Assembly (NCBI RefSeq): GCF_002160055.1 | Contig: NZ_NFJV01000002.1 | Coordinates: forward strand, 62,001-126,000 | Length of the DNA: 64,000 bases | Source: Mediterranea sp. An20 | Lineage (GTDB): Bacteria; Bacteroidota; Bacteroidia; Bacteroidales; Bacteroidaceae | Direction: 5' to 3' | Shown: piece by piece, positions 1 to 11,959 of the stretch | How the letters are laid out: the number at the start of each line of letters is the position of its first letter | Position numbering within the stretch: position 1 is the stretch's first letter | Translations under genes and position numbers: made by a program | Notes under the pieces: model-generated | Database searches by the model: none | The model's input: the letters and a program-made list of their open reading frames with translations, nothing else | Told to the model about the DNA's origin: nothing

Positions 1-535
1 TACGACGAACATCATTACGGGTACCATCAAGGCAAACTTCCCGGCACGCATTGCTTTCCGGGTGTCGTCTATGGTCGACTCACGTACCATCCTCGACCGA
101 CCGGGTGCCAACCAACTCATTGGCAGGGGTGATATGCTCTTCTTGCAAGGGGCCGACCCCGTGCGTGTGCAGTGTGCCTTTATTGATACGCCCGAGGTGG
201 CTAATATCACGGAGTATATCGCCCGCCAGCAGGGCTATCCCACTGCCTTCTTCCTGCCCGAAGTGGAAGACGAAAACGGAGGTGGCGGTCTGGATGATGT
301 CGACATGGACCGACTGGATCCGTTGTTTAAGGATGCGGCCCGACTGATTGTCTCCAGCCAGCAGGGGTCTACTTCGCTCATACAGCGCAAGTTTTCTATC
401 GGCTATAACCGCGCCGGCCGTATCATGGACCAGTTGGAAAAAGCCAACATCGTGGGACCGGCACAGGGTAGCAAGCCACGCGAAGTCTATTTCTCGGACA
501 TCGTGATGCTGGAAGAACATCTGAAAAACTTCTGA
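1..535 (+). CDS. ftsK: DNA translocase FtsK, C-terminal part (start outside window)
   Basis: The frame is open from base 2 and ends at a TGA at 533-535, so only about the last 177 residues are present. They hold the end of the RecA-like motor (ARIAFRVSSMVDSRTILD, then GANQLIGRGDML) followed by the gamma winged-helix domain (DPLFKDAARLIVSSQQGSTS, RAGRIMDQLEKANIVGP). In the family the motor pumps chromosomal DNA through the closing division septum, and the gamma domain reads polar KOPS sites and activates XerCD recombination at dif. The protein sits in the inner membrane through its missing N-terminus. A LolA-like gene follows after 11 bp and trxB after that, an order common in Bacteroides. Confidence 0.95.
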   Translation, partial: TTNIITGTIKANFPARIAFRVSSMVDSRTILDRPGANQLIGRGDMLFLQGADPVRVQCAFIDTPEVANITEYIARQQGYPTAFFLPEVEDENGGGGLDDVDMDRLDPLFKDAARLIVSSQQGSTSLIQRKFSIGYNRAGRIMDQLEKANIVGPAQGSKPREVYFSDIVMLEEHLKNF

Positions 536-546
536 AGCAGAAAGGT

Positions 547-1179
547 ATGATGAGGCTTTATACATATATACTAAGTGTGGTCCTGATGGCTGTTGCGGGT
601 GCTGTTTCTGCTCAGAGTGGAGAAAGTGGGGCGCGTGAGGTCTTGGACCGTACGGCCGATGCTTTCTGCCGGGCTGGTGGCATACAGGCTTCGTTTCATG
701 TCCGTTCGCCTGAGGGTTATTCGGAGGGTACCATCAGCCTGAAAGGCGAGAAGTTTGTGCTTCGGACGGAAGGAATGACCACGTGGTTCGACGGTCGTAC
801 TCAGTGGACTTATTTGTCTTCGTCCGACGAGGTGAACATTGTTGAGCCAACACCCGAAGAGTTGCAGGGCATTAATCCTTACGCCTGGCTGTCGCTCTAT
901 GACCAAGGTTTTCTTCTGAAGCAAAACCGGAATGCCGATGCCGGAGTTTATGAAATAGAGATGGTCGCCACTTCGCCCGAAGCTCAGATAGAGCGGCTGG
1001 TGATAAGCATAGATAAAGATAGTATGCGTCCTGTGCGTGTCAGTCTGACGTTGGCGGGGAACACAGAAGCCACGGTCATAAACGTCTACGATTATCATAC
1101 GGGACGCTCGTGGCCGGACAGCTTTTTTACATTCGACCGTAAGGCTTATCCGACGGCTGAAATCATAGACTTGCGGTGA
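547..1179 (+). CDS. LolA-like outer-membrane lipoprotein carrier
   Basis: A 210-residue protein with a signal peptide (about residues 1-22, ending VSAQS) and no lipobox cysteine, so it is probably a soluble periplasmic protein. The rest resembles LolA: strand-rich, with the early IQASFHVRSPEGYSEGTISL segment and WFDGRTQWTYLSSSDEVNIVEPTPEEL, which matches the family's order of an oxidised-state display strand followed by a helical turn. LolA carries lipoproteins from the inner to the outer membrane. Bacteroides LolA relatives are divergent, so the fold call is firmer than the function. It lies 11 bp after ftsK and is probably co-transcribed. ATG codons at 547 and 550 are both possible starts. 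Confidence 0.75.
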   Translation: MMRLYTYILSVVLMAVAGAVSAQSGESGAREVLDRTADAFCRAGGIQASFHVRSPEGYSEGTISLKGEKFVLRTEGMTTWFDGRTQWTYLSSSDEVNIVEPTPEELQGINPYAWLSLYDQGFLLKQNRNADAGVYEIEMVATSPEAQIERLVISIDKDSMRPVRVSLTLAGNTEATVINVYDYHTGRSWPDSFFTFDRKAYPTAEIIDLR

Positions 1180-1258
1180 GGGCCGCAGTACGGTAAGTCA
1201 ACATGCCGGAGTCGTAAACCGGTGCAGATAGAGTTATTAACTTAAAGGAAAATATGCA

Positions 1259-2200
1259 ATGGAAACAGAACAAGTAAAATGCCTGATTATCGGTTCCGGC
1301 CCTGCCGGTTATACAGCCGCCATTTATGCCGGACGTGCCAATCTCTCGCCCGTGCTTTATGCCGGTCTTCAGCCCGGCGGGCAACTGACTACAACTACCG
1401 ATGTAGAGAACTTTCCCGGTTATCCCGCTGGTATCGGCGGTCCCGAACTGATGGAAGATTTGCGCAAGCAGGCAGAACGTTTCGGTGCCGACATCCGCTA
1501 TGGGGTGGCAACGGCTGCCGATTTGAGTACGTCGCCCTATAAGATAACCATAGATGACGGGAAAATCATCGAGGCCCTTGCCGTTATCATCGCAACAGGT
1601 GCCACAGCCAAATACCTGGGTCTGGATGATGAGAAGAAATATGCCGGTATGGGCGTCAGTGCTTGTGCCACATGCGACGGTTTCTTTTACCGCAAGAAAG
1701 TGGTGGCCGTTGTAGGTGGAGGCGATACTGCCTGTGAGGAAGCATCCTATCTTTCCGGTCTTGCTTCCAAAGTTTATATGATTGTACGCAAACCTTTCCT
1801 GCGCGCATCGAAAGTAATGCAGCAGCGTGTGTTCAACAATCCCAAGATAGAAGTCCTGTTTGAACATAATGCCGTAGGACTTTACGGTGAAAATGGTGTG
1901 GAGGGAGTGCATCTGGTGAAGCGCAAAGGAGAAGCAGACGAGCAACGCTATGACCTGCCTATTGACGGATTCTTCCTGGCCATTGGTCACAAACCGAACT
2001 CAGACATCTTTAAGCCCTGGCTGGATACGGATGAGGTAGGCTATCTGCTGACCGAGCCGGGCACACCGCGCACCAGAGTACCGGGAGTCTTTGCTGCCGG
2101 TGATGTGGCCGACCCTCACTATCGTCAGGCTATTACGGCTGCGGCTTCGGGCTGCATGGCTGCCATTGAGGCAGAACGCTATCTCTTGTTGAACAGTTGA
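1259..2200 (+). CDS. trxB: Thioredoxin-disulfide reductase
   Basis: A 313-residue protein, the usual length for low-molecular-weight TrxB. The FAD-binding GSGPAGYTA motif is at residues 12-20, the redox-active CATC pair at Cys136 and Cys139 is followed by DG, and the NADPH-binding VVGGGDTACEE follows near residue 153. The C-terminal GVFAAGDVADPHYRQAITAAASG is the second FAD motif. It passes electrons from NADPH through FAD to thioredoxin in the cytoplasm. In Bacteroides, which lack glutathione, this is expected to be the main thiol-reducing route. The start at 1259 is chosen because an ATG at 1254 is in another frame. Confidence 0.97.
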   Translation: METEQVKCLIIGSGPAGYTAAIYAGRANLSPVLYAGLQPGGQLTTTTDVENFPGYPAGIGGPELMEDLRKQAERFGADIRYGVATAADLSTSPYKITIDDGKIIEALAVIIATGATAKYLGLDDEKKYAGMGVSACATCDGFFYRKKVVAVVGGGDTACEEASYLSGLASKVYMIVRKPFLRASKVMQQRVFNNPKIEVLFEHNAVGLYGENGVEGVHLVKRKGEADEQRYDLPIDGFFLAIGHKPNSDIFKPWLDTDEVGYLLTEPGTPRTRVPGVFAAGDVADPHYRQAITAAASGCMAAIEAERYLLLNS

Positions 2201-2427
2201 ACTTTGAAATTACCTGATAATTAGCGATTGTGGAGAATTAGTGTTATACTCAGAAACACGGAGTCACAGAAAGAAGGCTTTGCTGTACGGGTGATGGGCA
2301 AGTGTTCTGTGAATTTCCCGCTTGTATAGGCTTTCGTGACGCTGCGTTTGATATAGAGTGATTCTTGATACTTGCTGAATTAAAACCGACATCCATTTTT
2401 TATTAAACAAATACACTTTAACTTTAA

Positions 2428-5778
<3,351 letters not shown>

Positions 5779-5791
5779 ACTCTCATGGGTG

Positions 5792-5815
5792 TGCCGCGCG
5801 GCAGATAGCGCGGCA
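5792..5815. terminator. GC-rich hairpin after the GH2 gene
   Basis: A perfect 8-bp inverted repeat, TGCCGCGC (5792-5799) and GCGCGGCA (5808-5815), with an 8-nt loop, begins 14 bp after the stop codon at 5778. No T-run follows, so it may be an mRNA-stabilising hairpin or one part of a two-hairpin terminator with the next element. Confidence 0.45.
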
Positions 5816-5827
5816 TAACAATCATTC

Positions 5828-5881
5828 AGCCCACAGGCTCAGGCGGTAATATCAGTACTGCGTAAGTCTGTGGGCTTTTTC
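5828..5881 (+). terminator. Rho-independent terminator between convergent genes
   Basis: AGCCCACAG (5828-5836) pairs with CTGTGGGCT (5868-5876), followed by a T-run to 5880. The loop is long (31 nt). It separates the plus-strand GH2 gene from the minus-strand Crp/Fnr gene that ends at 5946. Confidence 0.65.
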
Positions 5882-5945
5882 TGTGCCGCGGATAAACCGG
5901 CCTCTTTGGCAGAGGGTTTCCTTACCGCAGGCAACAAGTAGGTTC

Positions 5946-6647
5946 TTATCCTATCTTGCTTATCTTTTTCAGTTTCTCTTCTTCGATGATTTTAATTTTG
6001 CGCCCGTCGATGGCGATGAGCTTTTCGGTAGCAAACTGCGAGAGGGTGCGGATGGCGTTGGAGGTGGTCATGTTGGAAAGGTTGGCCAGGTCTTCGCGCG
6101 AGAGATAGATGCTAAGCGTCGAACCGTCTTCTTCCAGCCCGTAGCTTTCCTTGAGGAAGAGCAGCGATTCGGCCAGTCGCCCGCGGATGTGCTTTTGCGT
6201 CAGGTTGACGGTGCGTTCGTCGGCCACCGTGAGATCGTACGAAAGCTGGTGAATGAAGAACGTGGCCAAGTCGTGGTTCTGCACAATCAGGCTCTGGATG
6301 ACACTCATGGGGATGAGGCAGATAATGGATGGCTCGAATGCGGCGGCGGCCGTCACGTAGTCTTTGCCGGCAAAGCAGGCTGCATAGCCGAAGTATCCCA
6401 CGGGTTTTATCATGCGGATGATTTGGCTGCGTCCGCCCACGCCGTCTTTGTAGATTTTTACCTTGCCGCTGAGCAGGCACATCAGGTGGGTGGGAGTCTC
6501 ATCCTCGCAGTGGATGACCTCGTTTTTCTTGTAGCACTGAAGAGTGAAATGTTCGGCCAGGAACGTGCGCTGTTCTTCGTTTAACAGGTTCCACATATCG
6601 GCTATCAGTGCCGGGACGTCTATGTCAGATAGGTTTGTCTTTGCCAT
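5946..6647 (-). CDS. Crp/Fnr-family transcriptional regulator
   Basis: A 233-residue protein with an N-terminal cyclic-nucleotide-binding beta-barrel (about 20-135; LSGKVKIYKDGVGGRSQIIRM) and a C-terminal winged helix (about 150-225; YLSREDLANLSNMTTSNAIR is the recognition-helix region). There is no N-terminal cysteine cluster, so it is not an oxygen-sensing Fe-S Fnr, and no clear cAMP pocket Arg/Glu set. The signal it senses is unknown. Single-gene unit: a convincing promoter lies just upstream at 6676-6708 and the gene ends near the 5828-5881 terminator. The gene next to it, glnN, has its own promoter, so no target can be inferred from position. Confidence 0.9.
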   Translation of the reverse strand: MAKTNLSDIDVPALIADMWNLLNEEQRTFLAEHFTLQCYKKNEVIHCEDETPTHLMCLLSGKVKIYKDGVGGRSQIIRMIKPVGYFGYAACFAGKDYVTAAAAFEPSIICLIPMSVIQSLIVQNHDLATFFIHQLSYDLTVADERTVNLTQKHIRGRLAESLLFLKESYGLEEDGSTLSIYLSREDLANLSNMTTSNAIRTLSQFATEKLIAIDGRKIKIIEEEKLKKISKIG

Positions 6648-6675
6648 AAATGCTACACAACTGTGTTATACAGCA

Positions 6676-6708
6676 CAAAAGTAATAAGAAATAATGAGAT
6701 TTTGCAAA
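6676..6708 (-). promoter_or_regulatory. Bacteroides-type promoter for the Crp/Fnr gene
   Basis: On the minus strand TTTG (6705-6708) is followed after 21 nt by TACTTTTG (6676-6683), matching the Bacteroides -33/-7 consensus TTTG ... TAnnTTTG. The start codon lies about 30 nt downstream. Confidence 0.75.
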
Positions 6709-6742
6709 TAGGTGACAGAAAGATTACGAAAAAATAGGTCGT

Positions 6743-6830
6743 ATGCTTCCTATATATGTGAAGTTTGCTTCCAAGGTTTAGGAAGTCTGCTTCTTATATA
6801 TAAGAATTTTCGTTCTTGTATATGTCCGGT
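6743..6830. repeat. 22-bp imperfect tandem array (4 units)
   Basis: Four consecutive 22-bp units (6743, 6765, 6787, 6809). The first two have the form GCTTC, 11-12 AT-rich or mixed bases, GAAG, so each is a small palindrome; the third is GCTTC...GAA and the fourth is degenerate. It fills the spacer between the Crp/Fnr promoter and the glnN 3' end. Confidence 0.8.
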
Positions 6831-6882
6831 TTTCTGTCGGTTGCGGTCGGGATTGGCAAAGAGGGGGCGGGTTGTTTTCAGG

Positions 6883-6918
6883 CAGAGACACGGAATCGAA
6901 AGATGTTCCGTGTCTCTG
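6883..6918. repeat. Inverted repeat of the CAGAGACACGG family; possible glnN terminator
   Basis: CAGAGACACGGAA (6883-6895) and TTCCGTGTCTCTG (6906-6918) form a perfect 13-bp stem with a 10-nt loop, 17 bp after the glnN stop. No clear T-run follows on the minus strand. The arm sequence matches larger dispersed repeats at 42919-43266 and 61158-61193. Confidence 0.8.
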
Positions 6919-6934
6919 TGAGGGCTGTGTGTCA

Positions 6935-9124
6935 TTACTTCGTAAACAGCAGTTCTCTGTATTTGGGCAAAGGCCAGATTTCGTCGTCAATCTCCATCTC
7001 CAGGTGGTCGATGTGGTCGCGGATGCTGTCGAGGAAGGGTCGCACGGTTTCTTCGTAAGCAAAGGCGCGTTCTTTGTAGTGAGGCAGGTGGTTGGCCACT
7101 TTGCGCGCTTCGATCATGTCGTGCACCAGTTTCTTGATGGCTGTGACGCGGTGTGAGATTTCGCGGATGAGTTCCTTGCGGTCGGCACTTAGCACATCGT
7201 ACTCTTCGGCACTGAATATTTCGCGCATACCGCGCAGATTCTCAATCAGCCGGTTTTGGTAGATGACAGCGGTGGGCACGATGTGGTTGATGGCGAGGTC
7301 GCCCAGCACGCGGCTTTCTATCTGCACCTTCATGGTGAACTTTTCCAATTCCACTTCCAGGCGGCTGTTCAGCTCGGTTTCGTTGAATATGTGTTCACCG
7401 ATGAGCACGGCTTTCGACTGGTTGTCTGCGAAGTGCATCAGCGCTTCCGGCACGTGACGGATGTTGGTCAGTCCGCGGCGTGCGGCTTCTTCTTCCCATT
7501 GTTTGGAGTAACCGTCTCCTTCAAAGCGGATGGGTTCGGAGGCAATGATGGTTTCTTTCAGCACGCGGAAGATGGCTTCGTCTTTGCCTACGCCGCTTTC
7601 CATGAGCTGGTCTACCGAAGCTTTGAATTCGTTGAGCTGGTTGGCCATGGCAGCATTGATAGCAATCATGGCGGCAGCACAGTTGGATGACGAGCCGGCA
7701 GCGCGGAATTCAAAACGGTTGCCGGTGAAGGCGAAAGGCGAGGTGCGGTTGCGGTCGGTAGTGTCCAGCAGGATTTCGGGTATGCGTCCGATACCCAGCT
7801 TCAGAGTCGTTTTCTCTTCGGCAGTCATCTTCGTGTCGCTCACTTGCCGGGTGATTTCATCGAGTATGTTCGAAAGCTGCTTGCCCAGGAAGATGGACAG
7901 AATGGCGGGAGGTGCTTCGTTGGCGCCCAGGCGATGGCTGTTGCCGGCACTCATGATGGAGGCGCGGAGCAGGTCCTGGTTCTTATAGACCATCATCAGC
8001 ACATTGACCAGGAAGGTGAGGAAGAGCATGTTGCCCTTGGGGTTCTTGCCTGGTCCGAAGAGGTTGACGCCCGTATCGGTGCAGAGCGACCAGTTGTTGT
8101 GTTTGCCGCTTCCGTTCACGCCCTGGTAGGGTTTCTCGTGCAGCAATACGACGAAGTTATGTTTGCGGGCGATGCGTTTCATCAAGTCCATCACCAGTTG
8201 GTTGTGGTCGTTGGCCAGGTTAGCGTTCTCGAAGATGGGAGCCAGTTCGAACTGGTTGGGAGCTACTTCGTTGTGGCGTGTCTTGACGGGGATTCCCAGC
8301 TTGTGGCATTCAATCTCCAGTTCTTTCATGAAGGCTGTGACACGCGGGGGGATGGACCCGAAGTAGTGGTCTTCCAGCTGCTGGTCTTTGGCAGAGGAGT
8401 GTCCCATCAGGGTGCGTCCGGTCAGGCAGAGGTCGGGGCGGGCGTTGTAGAGTGCCAGGTCTACCAGGAAGTATTCCTGCTCCCATCCCAAGTTGGCGAA
8501 GACGCGCGTCACGTTCTTGTCGAACAGTTGGCAGACATCAGTGGCAGCCCGGTCTACAGCGGCCAGTGCCTTGAGCAACGGAGTCTTGTAGTCCAGTGCT
8601 TCGCCTGTATAGGAGATGAAAATGGTGGGGATACACAATGTGTCGTCTACAACAAAGGCGGGTGAAGAAACATCCCAGGCTGTGTAGCCACGTGCTTCGA
8701 AGGTGTTACGGATGCCTCCGTTGGGGAAGCTGGATGCATCTGGCTCCTGCTGTATGAGCAGTTTGCCGGAGAAGCGTTCGATGACATCGCCGTCTTCGCC
8801 GAACTCGATGAAGCCGTCGTGTTTTTCGGCTGTTCCATCGGTCAGCGGCTGGAACCAGTGCGTGTAGTGGGTGACGCCGAGCGATTTGGCCCAGCTTTTC
8901 ATACCGTTGGCAATGAGGTCGGCCACCTCTCGGCTGATGGGGGTGCCTTTGTCGATGGCATCGGTCACAGCCTTGTAGGCTTCTTTGGGCAGATACTCTT
9001 GCATCTTCTTGTGGTCGAAGACATGACTGCCATAGTAATCGGACAGTCGGTCGGAGGGAGGAGTTACTTCAAGAGGCTTGCGGTTGGCAAGTTCTTGTAG
9101 AGCAAAAAAACGCATTTTAGACAT
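6935..9124 (-). CDS. glnN: Glutamine synthetase type III
   Basis: A 729-residue protein, the length typical of GSIII (about 690-730) and far longer than GSI or GSII. Visible family features include the N-terminal FGSHVFDHKKM-like region (YYGSHVFDHKKMQEYLP), the catalytic-core segment NQFELAPIFENANLANDHNQ, the ATP-binding stretch KHNNWSLCTDTGVNL, GNSHRLGANEAPP, and FRAAGSSSNCA. It makes glutamine from glutamate, ammonia and ATP in the cytoplasm. GSIII is the characteristic enzyme of Bacteroides. Monocistronic: its own -7 element lies 31 nt upstream and a hairpin follows the stop. The GTTGGTTTTC-rich leader shows no obvious nitrogen-regulator site. Confidence 0.97.
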   Translation of the reverse strand: MSKMRFFALQELANRKPLEVTPPSDRLSDYYGSHVFDHKKMQEYLPKEAYKAVTDAIDKGTPISREVADLIANGMKSWAKSLGVTHYTHWFQPLTDGTAEKHDGFIEFGEDGDVIERFSGKLLIQQEPDASSFPNGGIRNTFEARGYTAWDVSSPAFVVDDTLCIPTIFISYTGEALDYKTPLLKALAAVDRAATDVCQLFDKNVTRVFANLGWEQEYFLVDLALYNARPDLCLTGRTLMGHSSAKDQQLEDHYFGSIPPRVTAFMKELEIECHKLGIPVKTRHNEVAPNQFELAPIFENANLANDHNQLVMDLMKRIARKHNFVVLLHEKPYQGVNGSGKHNNWSLCTDTGVNLFGPGKNPKGNMLFLTFLVNVLMMVYKNQDLLRASIMSAGNSHRLGANEAPPAILSIFLGKQLSNILDEITRQVSDTKMTAEEKTTLKLGIGRIPEILLDTTDRNRTSPFAFTGNRFEFRAAGSSSNCAAAMIAINAAMANQLNEFKASVDQLMESGVGKDEAIFRVLKETIIASEPIRFEGDGYSKQWEEEAARRGLTNIRHVPEALMHFADNQSKAVLIGEHIFNETELNSRLEVELEKFTMKVQIESRVLGDLAINHIVPTAVIYQNRLIENLRGMREIFSAEEYDVLSADRKELIREISHRVTAIKKLVHDMIEARKVANHLPHYKERAFAYEETVRPFLDSIRDHIDHLEMEIDDEIWPLPKYRELLFTK

Positions 9125-9155
9125 AATGGGTCTTGTTTTTGTTGGTTTTCGGGCG

Positions 9156-9163
9156 CAAAGTTA
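9156..9163 (-). promoter_or_regulatory. -7 promoter element of glnN
   Basis: TAACTTTG on the minus strand matches the Bacteroides -7 consensus TAnnTTTG, 31 nt before the glnN start. No good -33 TTTG is present about 20 nt upstream, where the next hairpin begins. Confidence 0.65.
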
Positions 9164-9178
9164 TTGCTTTTTTGTGAA

Positions 9179-9202
9179 ATACCCCCTAAGAAGAGGGGGT
9201 AT
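9179..9202 (-). terminator. Hairpin between pyrF and glnN
   Basis: ATACCCCCT (9179-9187) and AGGGGGTAT (9194-9202) form a 9-bp perfect stem with a 6-nt loop. On the minus strand it lies downstream of pyrF and is followed by TTTCACAAAAAAG, so it may end the purM-pyrF transcript. It also sits directly upstream of the glnN -7 box and could be a regulatory site for glnN. Confidence 0.55.
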
Positions 9203-9389
9203 TCTTGGATAAAATGCGCTTTTTGCTCTGTGTACCCTATTGGGCGATGTTCATGAAGAATGACATTCCTCTACTTTCGTACTGCTGGTTGGCTTGCCTT
9301 GCTCTCGGCCAACGCCTGTGCCGTCATGGCACGGAGAGACGTGGCATGACCGGGGCAGGCAATAAGATGTTTGGCAGTGGCGTCAAGGC

Positions 9390-10214
9390 TCAGAATGGTC
9401 TTTTTAGTTGTTCTGCCATCTGTTGCTGCACTGTGCGTGCGGCGAGGCGTGCAGCATCGGCAAAGTCGTGTTCGCGGCTGGCATAGATGATGCCGCGGCT
9501 GGAGTTGACAAGAAGGCCGCAGTCTTTTGTCATTCCATACTTGCAGACTTCCTCCAGCGAGCCGCCTTGTGCACCTACGCCGGGCACGAGGAGAAAATGA
9601 TGGGGAGCTACCTTGCGGATGTCTTCGAACATGCGTCCCTGTGTGGCACCTACGACGTACATCATGCGGTCGTCGCCTGCCCACTCCTGGCTTTTGCGCA
9701 GCACTTTCTCGAAGAGGCGTTCGCCCTCTTTGTCTTCCGTCAGCTGGAAGTCGTGCGAGCCTTTGTTGCTGGTCAGCGCCAGCAGGATGACCCACGTGTC
9801 TTCATACGTCAGGAAGGGTGTCACGCTATCTTCGCCCATATAAGGTGCCACGGTGACCGCGTCCACCTTCAGGTCTTCAAAGAATGAGCGGGCGTACATC
9901 TGCGACGTATTGCCTATATCGCCCCGCTTGGCATCGGCGATGATGAACTGGTCGGGGTATTGCTGGCGGATGTAGTTCACGGTCTTCTCCAGTGCCTGCC
10001 ATCCTTTCATACCCAGGCATTCGTAGAAAGCCAGGTTGGGTTTGTAAGCCACGCAGAGGTCGGCGGTGGCATCGATGATGGCGCGGTTGAAGGCGAAGAC
10101 GGGGTCGGGCTCGTCCAGCAGATGATCGGGAATTTTCTTGATGTCCGTGTCCAGGCCGACGCAGAGGAATGACTGCTTACGGTGGATGTTGTCGATGAGT
10201 TGTTGCTTGTTCAT
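9390..10214 (-). CDS. pyrF: Orotidine 5'-phosphate decarboxylase
   Basis: A 274-residue protein of the longer OMP decarboxylase subtype (the PyrF type 2 family). The N-terminal [14 protein letters not shown] segment and the catalytic DAKRGDIG at residues 94-101 (Lys-Asp tetrad) are intact, as is the phosphate-binding VPGVGAQGG and [10 protein letters not shown] near the C-terminus. It makes UMP, the last step of de novo pyrimidine synthesis, in the cytoplasm. It is the last gene of the purM-prfA run, 41 bp after the DUF4153 gene. Confidence 0.96.
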   Translation of the reverse strand: MNKQQLIDNIHRKQSFLCVGLDTDIKKIPDHLLDEPDPVFAFNRAIIDATADLCVAYKPNLAFYECLGMKGWQALEKTVNYIRQQYPDQFIIADAKRGDIGNTSQMYARSFFEDLKVDAVTVAPYMGEDSVTPFLTYEDTWVILLALTSNKGSHDFQLTEDKEGERLFEKVLRKSQEWAGDDRMMYVVGATQGRMFEDIRKVAPHHFLLVPGVGAQGGSLEEVCKYGMTKDCGLLVNSSRGIIYASREHDFADAARLAARTVQQQMAEQLKRPF

Positions 10215-10255
10215 AATCTTCTTGGGTATTTGGTTGTTGTAAATTGTTTGTTGTT

Positions 10256-11956
10256 CTATGGGTTATTGTGAAAGAGGTATCCTTCTATTTCGGTTCCCAC
10301 TTCTCCTTGGTCCTTGTCGATGAAAAGTTGGAGGTAGGTGGTCACAAACGTGTTTCCGTCAGTTGTCGGAAGTGCTACCGGCAGTTGGGTGTCTTGCCAG
10401 TGCTGCAAGGAGTCGAGCGGGAGGCAAAGGGTATCGGTGCCTGCATCCAGTGCGATAGGCAATATGGGGGCAAGCGTCAGGGTAGAGTGCTGTTTGACGA
10501 AAGTCATTTGCCGGTAGCCGCGTGGTACGGCATGCGTTGTCCCGTCTGTCTGTCTGAAGCTGACAGATTCGGTGCCGGGAGTGTCTTCTTCTTGGGCGAT
10601 GCGGTAGAAAGCGATGTCATCCTTCACCAGGTCTTTGATGCTCTCCTTTCCGAACCAACTGCTCAGGTAACTCAGTTTGCTGTTAATCTGTTGGCCTTCG
10701 TTTTGGGGGAGCGATTTAATCCATGTTTCGTATGTCTCTTCCGTGAGGGGCAGTTGCAGGCTCCTGTTGCTTTGTGTCAAAGCATCTTTCACTTGGTCGT
10801 GCAATATGTTGCGCGTGATACCTGCATAGTTCACAGGCAATACCGATGTCACGAGGAAGACGAGGGAGAAAGAGACGGGTATCCAGCTCAGCCGCTTAGC
10901 CCGTCCCGCGATGAGACCGATACATACGAAGTAGAACCAGGCATTGAGCGTGGCCAGGTAGAGGCGGTTGATGGTGATGCCATAATCCAGGAAGCGGCGT
11001 CCGATGCCTACGGTCATCAGCACCAGCAGCGGCAGTGCCAGCAGCGGAAGCAGGCGGGCGATACGTTCGTCGGTCAGCTTTCCTTCTTTGATACGCGAAG
11101 GGTAAAGCCCCAGTTCGATGGCAATGATACCAGCCATGAGAGCCACTACGAGCCACGACACCCACCCGTCGGGCAGTTCCCACCGTGCAAGGATGGTGGC
11201 TGCATAGATGTAGAGCACCAGCAGGTAGAGTGCGGCAAGCGGCAAGAAGAGGTAGCGGATGGTACCTTGCAGAAAGGCGGTGGGTTGTGGCTGCCGGTCG
11301 TGCTTGCGTTCGCCTTCCGGCAGGAGACCGAGAAACATCAGCAAGGGCAGTAACAAACTACAGGTGATAAGTATGTAGAGGTAGCACTTATAGCTCACTT
11401 CTACCCCGAAAAGCCGGTGCAGCGAGAGGGTAAGCAGGCTCAGCCCTCCGCTCGTTACTGCTCCTACGATGACCACCAATGCCAGTGTGCCCAAGGTCAC
11501 TTGCGCAAAGTTCCACGCTGGAATGTCATCTTTTTCGCGAAAGAAAGGCAGAAAGAATACAGACAAGCCGATGGCCAGTATGGCTGCGCCGTGGGCGATG
11601 CCGATTTCTACCAGCCGTGGCTCCATGCTTTGGGCGTAGAGGAAGAGGGCATCGGCTGCTAAGAGCAATTGCGCCGTGAGGTGTACGCCCTGCCTGAGGC
11701 GTATTCGCTTTACCTCCTCTCCCCACAGATGCAAGCTAAGCGAGAGCAGGGTGCCTGTAGAGAAATAATATCCCAGGGTCATCAGCAGCTTGCCGGAAGC
11801 CTGGGTGGCTTCAGTAGCCGTCAGGTAGCAGAGAAAGGCGGTCAGGGCAAAGGCAAAGACCGTAGTGACGGGGAAGCGTGTCGCGCAGCGGCGGAAGGCT
11901 TGCCCCAAGGTGCGGAAGAGATGATTCAGGGAGTTCATGACGGGTGAGGAATTCAT
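10256..11956 (-). CDS. DUF4153-like polytopic membrane protein
   Basis: A 566-residue protein with an N-terminal half of about ten or more hydrophobic segments (between residues 30 and 390; for example [29 protein letters not shown]) and a C-terminal soluble part of about 170 residues. I read it as a DUF4153 protein, a family of unknown function frequent in Bacteroides. Length and arrangement fit. It lies 3 bp after prfA and before pyrF, so it is inside a housekeeping operon, but nothing in it suggests a role in translation or pyrimidine synthesis. A second Met at 11938 is also a possible start. Confidence 0.75.
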   Translation of the reverse strand: MNSSPVMNSLNHLFRTLGQAFRRCATRFPVTTVFAFALTAFLCYLTATEATQASGKLLMTLGYYFSTGTLLSLSLHLWGEEVKRIRLRQGVHLTAQLLLAADALFLYAQSMEPRLVEIGIAHGAAILAIGLSVFFLPFFREKDDIPAWNFAQVTLGTLALVVIVGAVTSGGLSLLTLSLHRLFGVEVSYKCYLYILITCSLLLPLLMFLGLLPEGERKHDRQPQPTAFLQGTIRYLFLPLAALYLLVLYIYAATILARWELPDGWVSWLVVALMAGIIAIELGLYPSRIKEGKLTDERIARLLPLLALPLLVLMTVGIGRRFLDYGITINRLYLATLNAWFYFVCIGLIAGRAKRLSWIPVSFSLVFLVTSVLPVNYAGITRNILHDQVKDALTQSNRSLQLPLTEETYETWIKSLPQNEGQQINSKLSYLSSWFGKESIKDLVKDDIAFYRIAQEEDTPGTESVSFRQTDGTTHAVPRGYRQMTFVKQHSTLTLAPILPIALDAGTDTLCLPLDSLQHWQDTQLPVALPTTDGNTFVTTYLQLFIDKDQGEVGTEIEGYLFHNNP

Positions 11957-11959
11957 GGG

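Noticed and set aside
10244..11353. 369-residue plus-strand ORF opposite the DUF4153 gene
   Set aside because: Shadow frame; sequence composition is low-quality (many Cys, Arg, Gln) and no start context.
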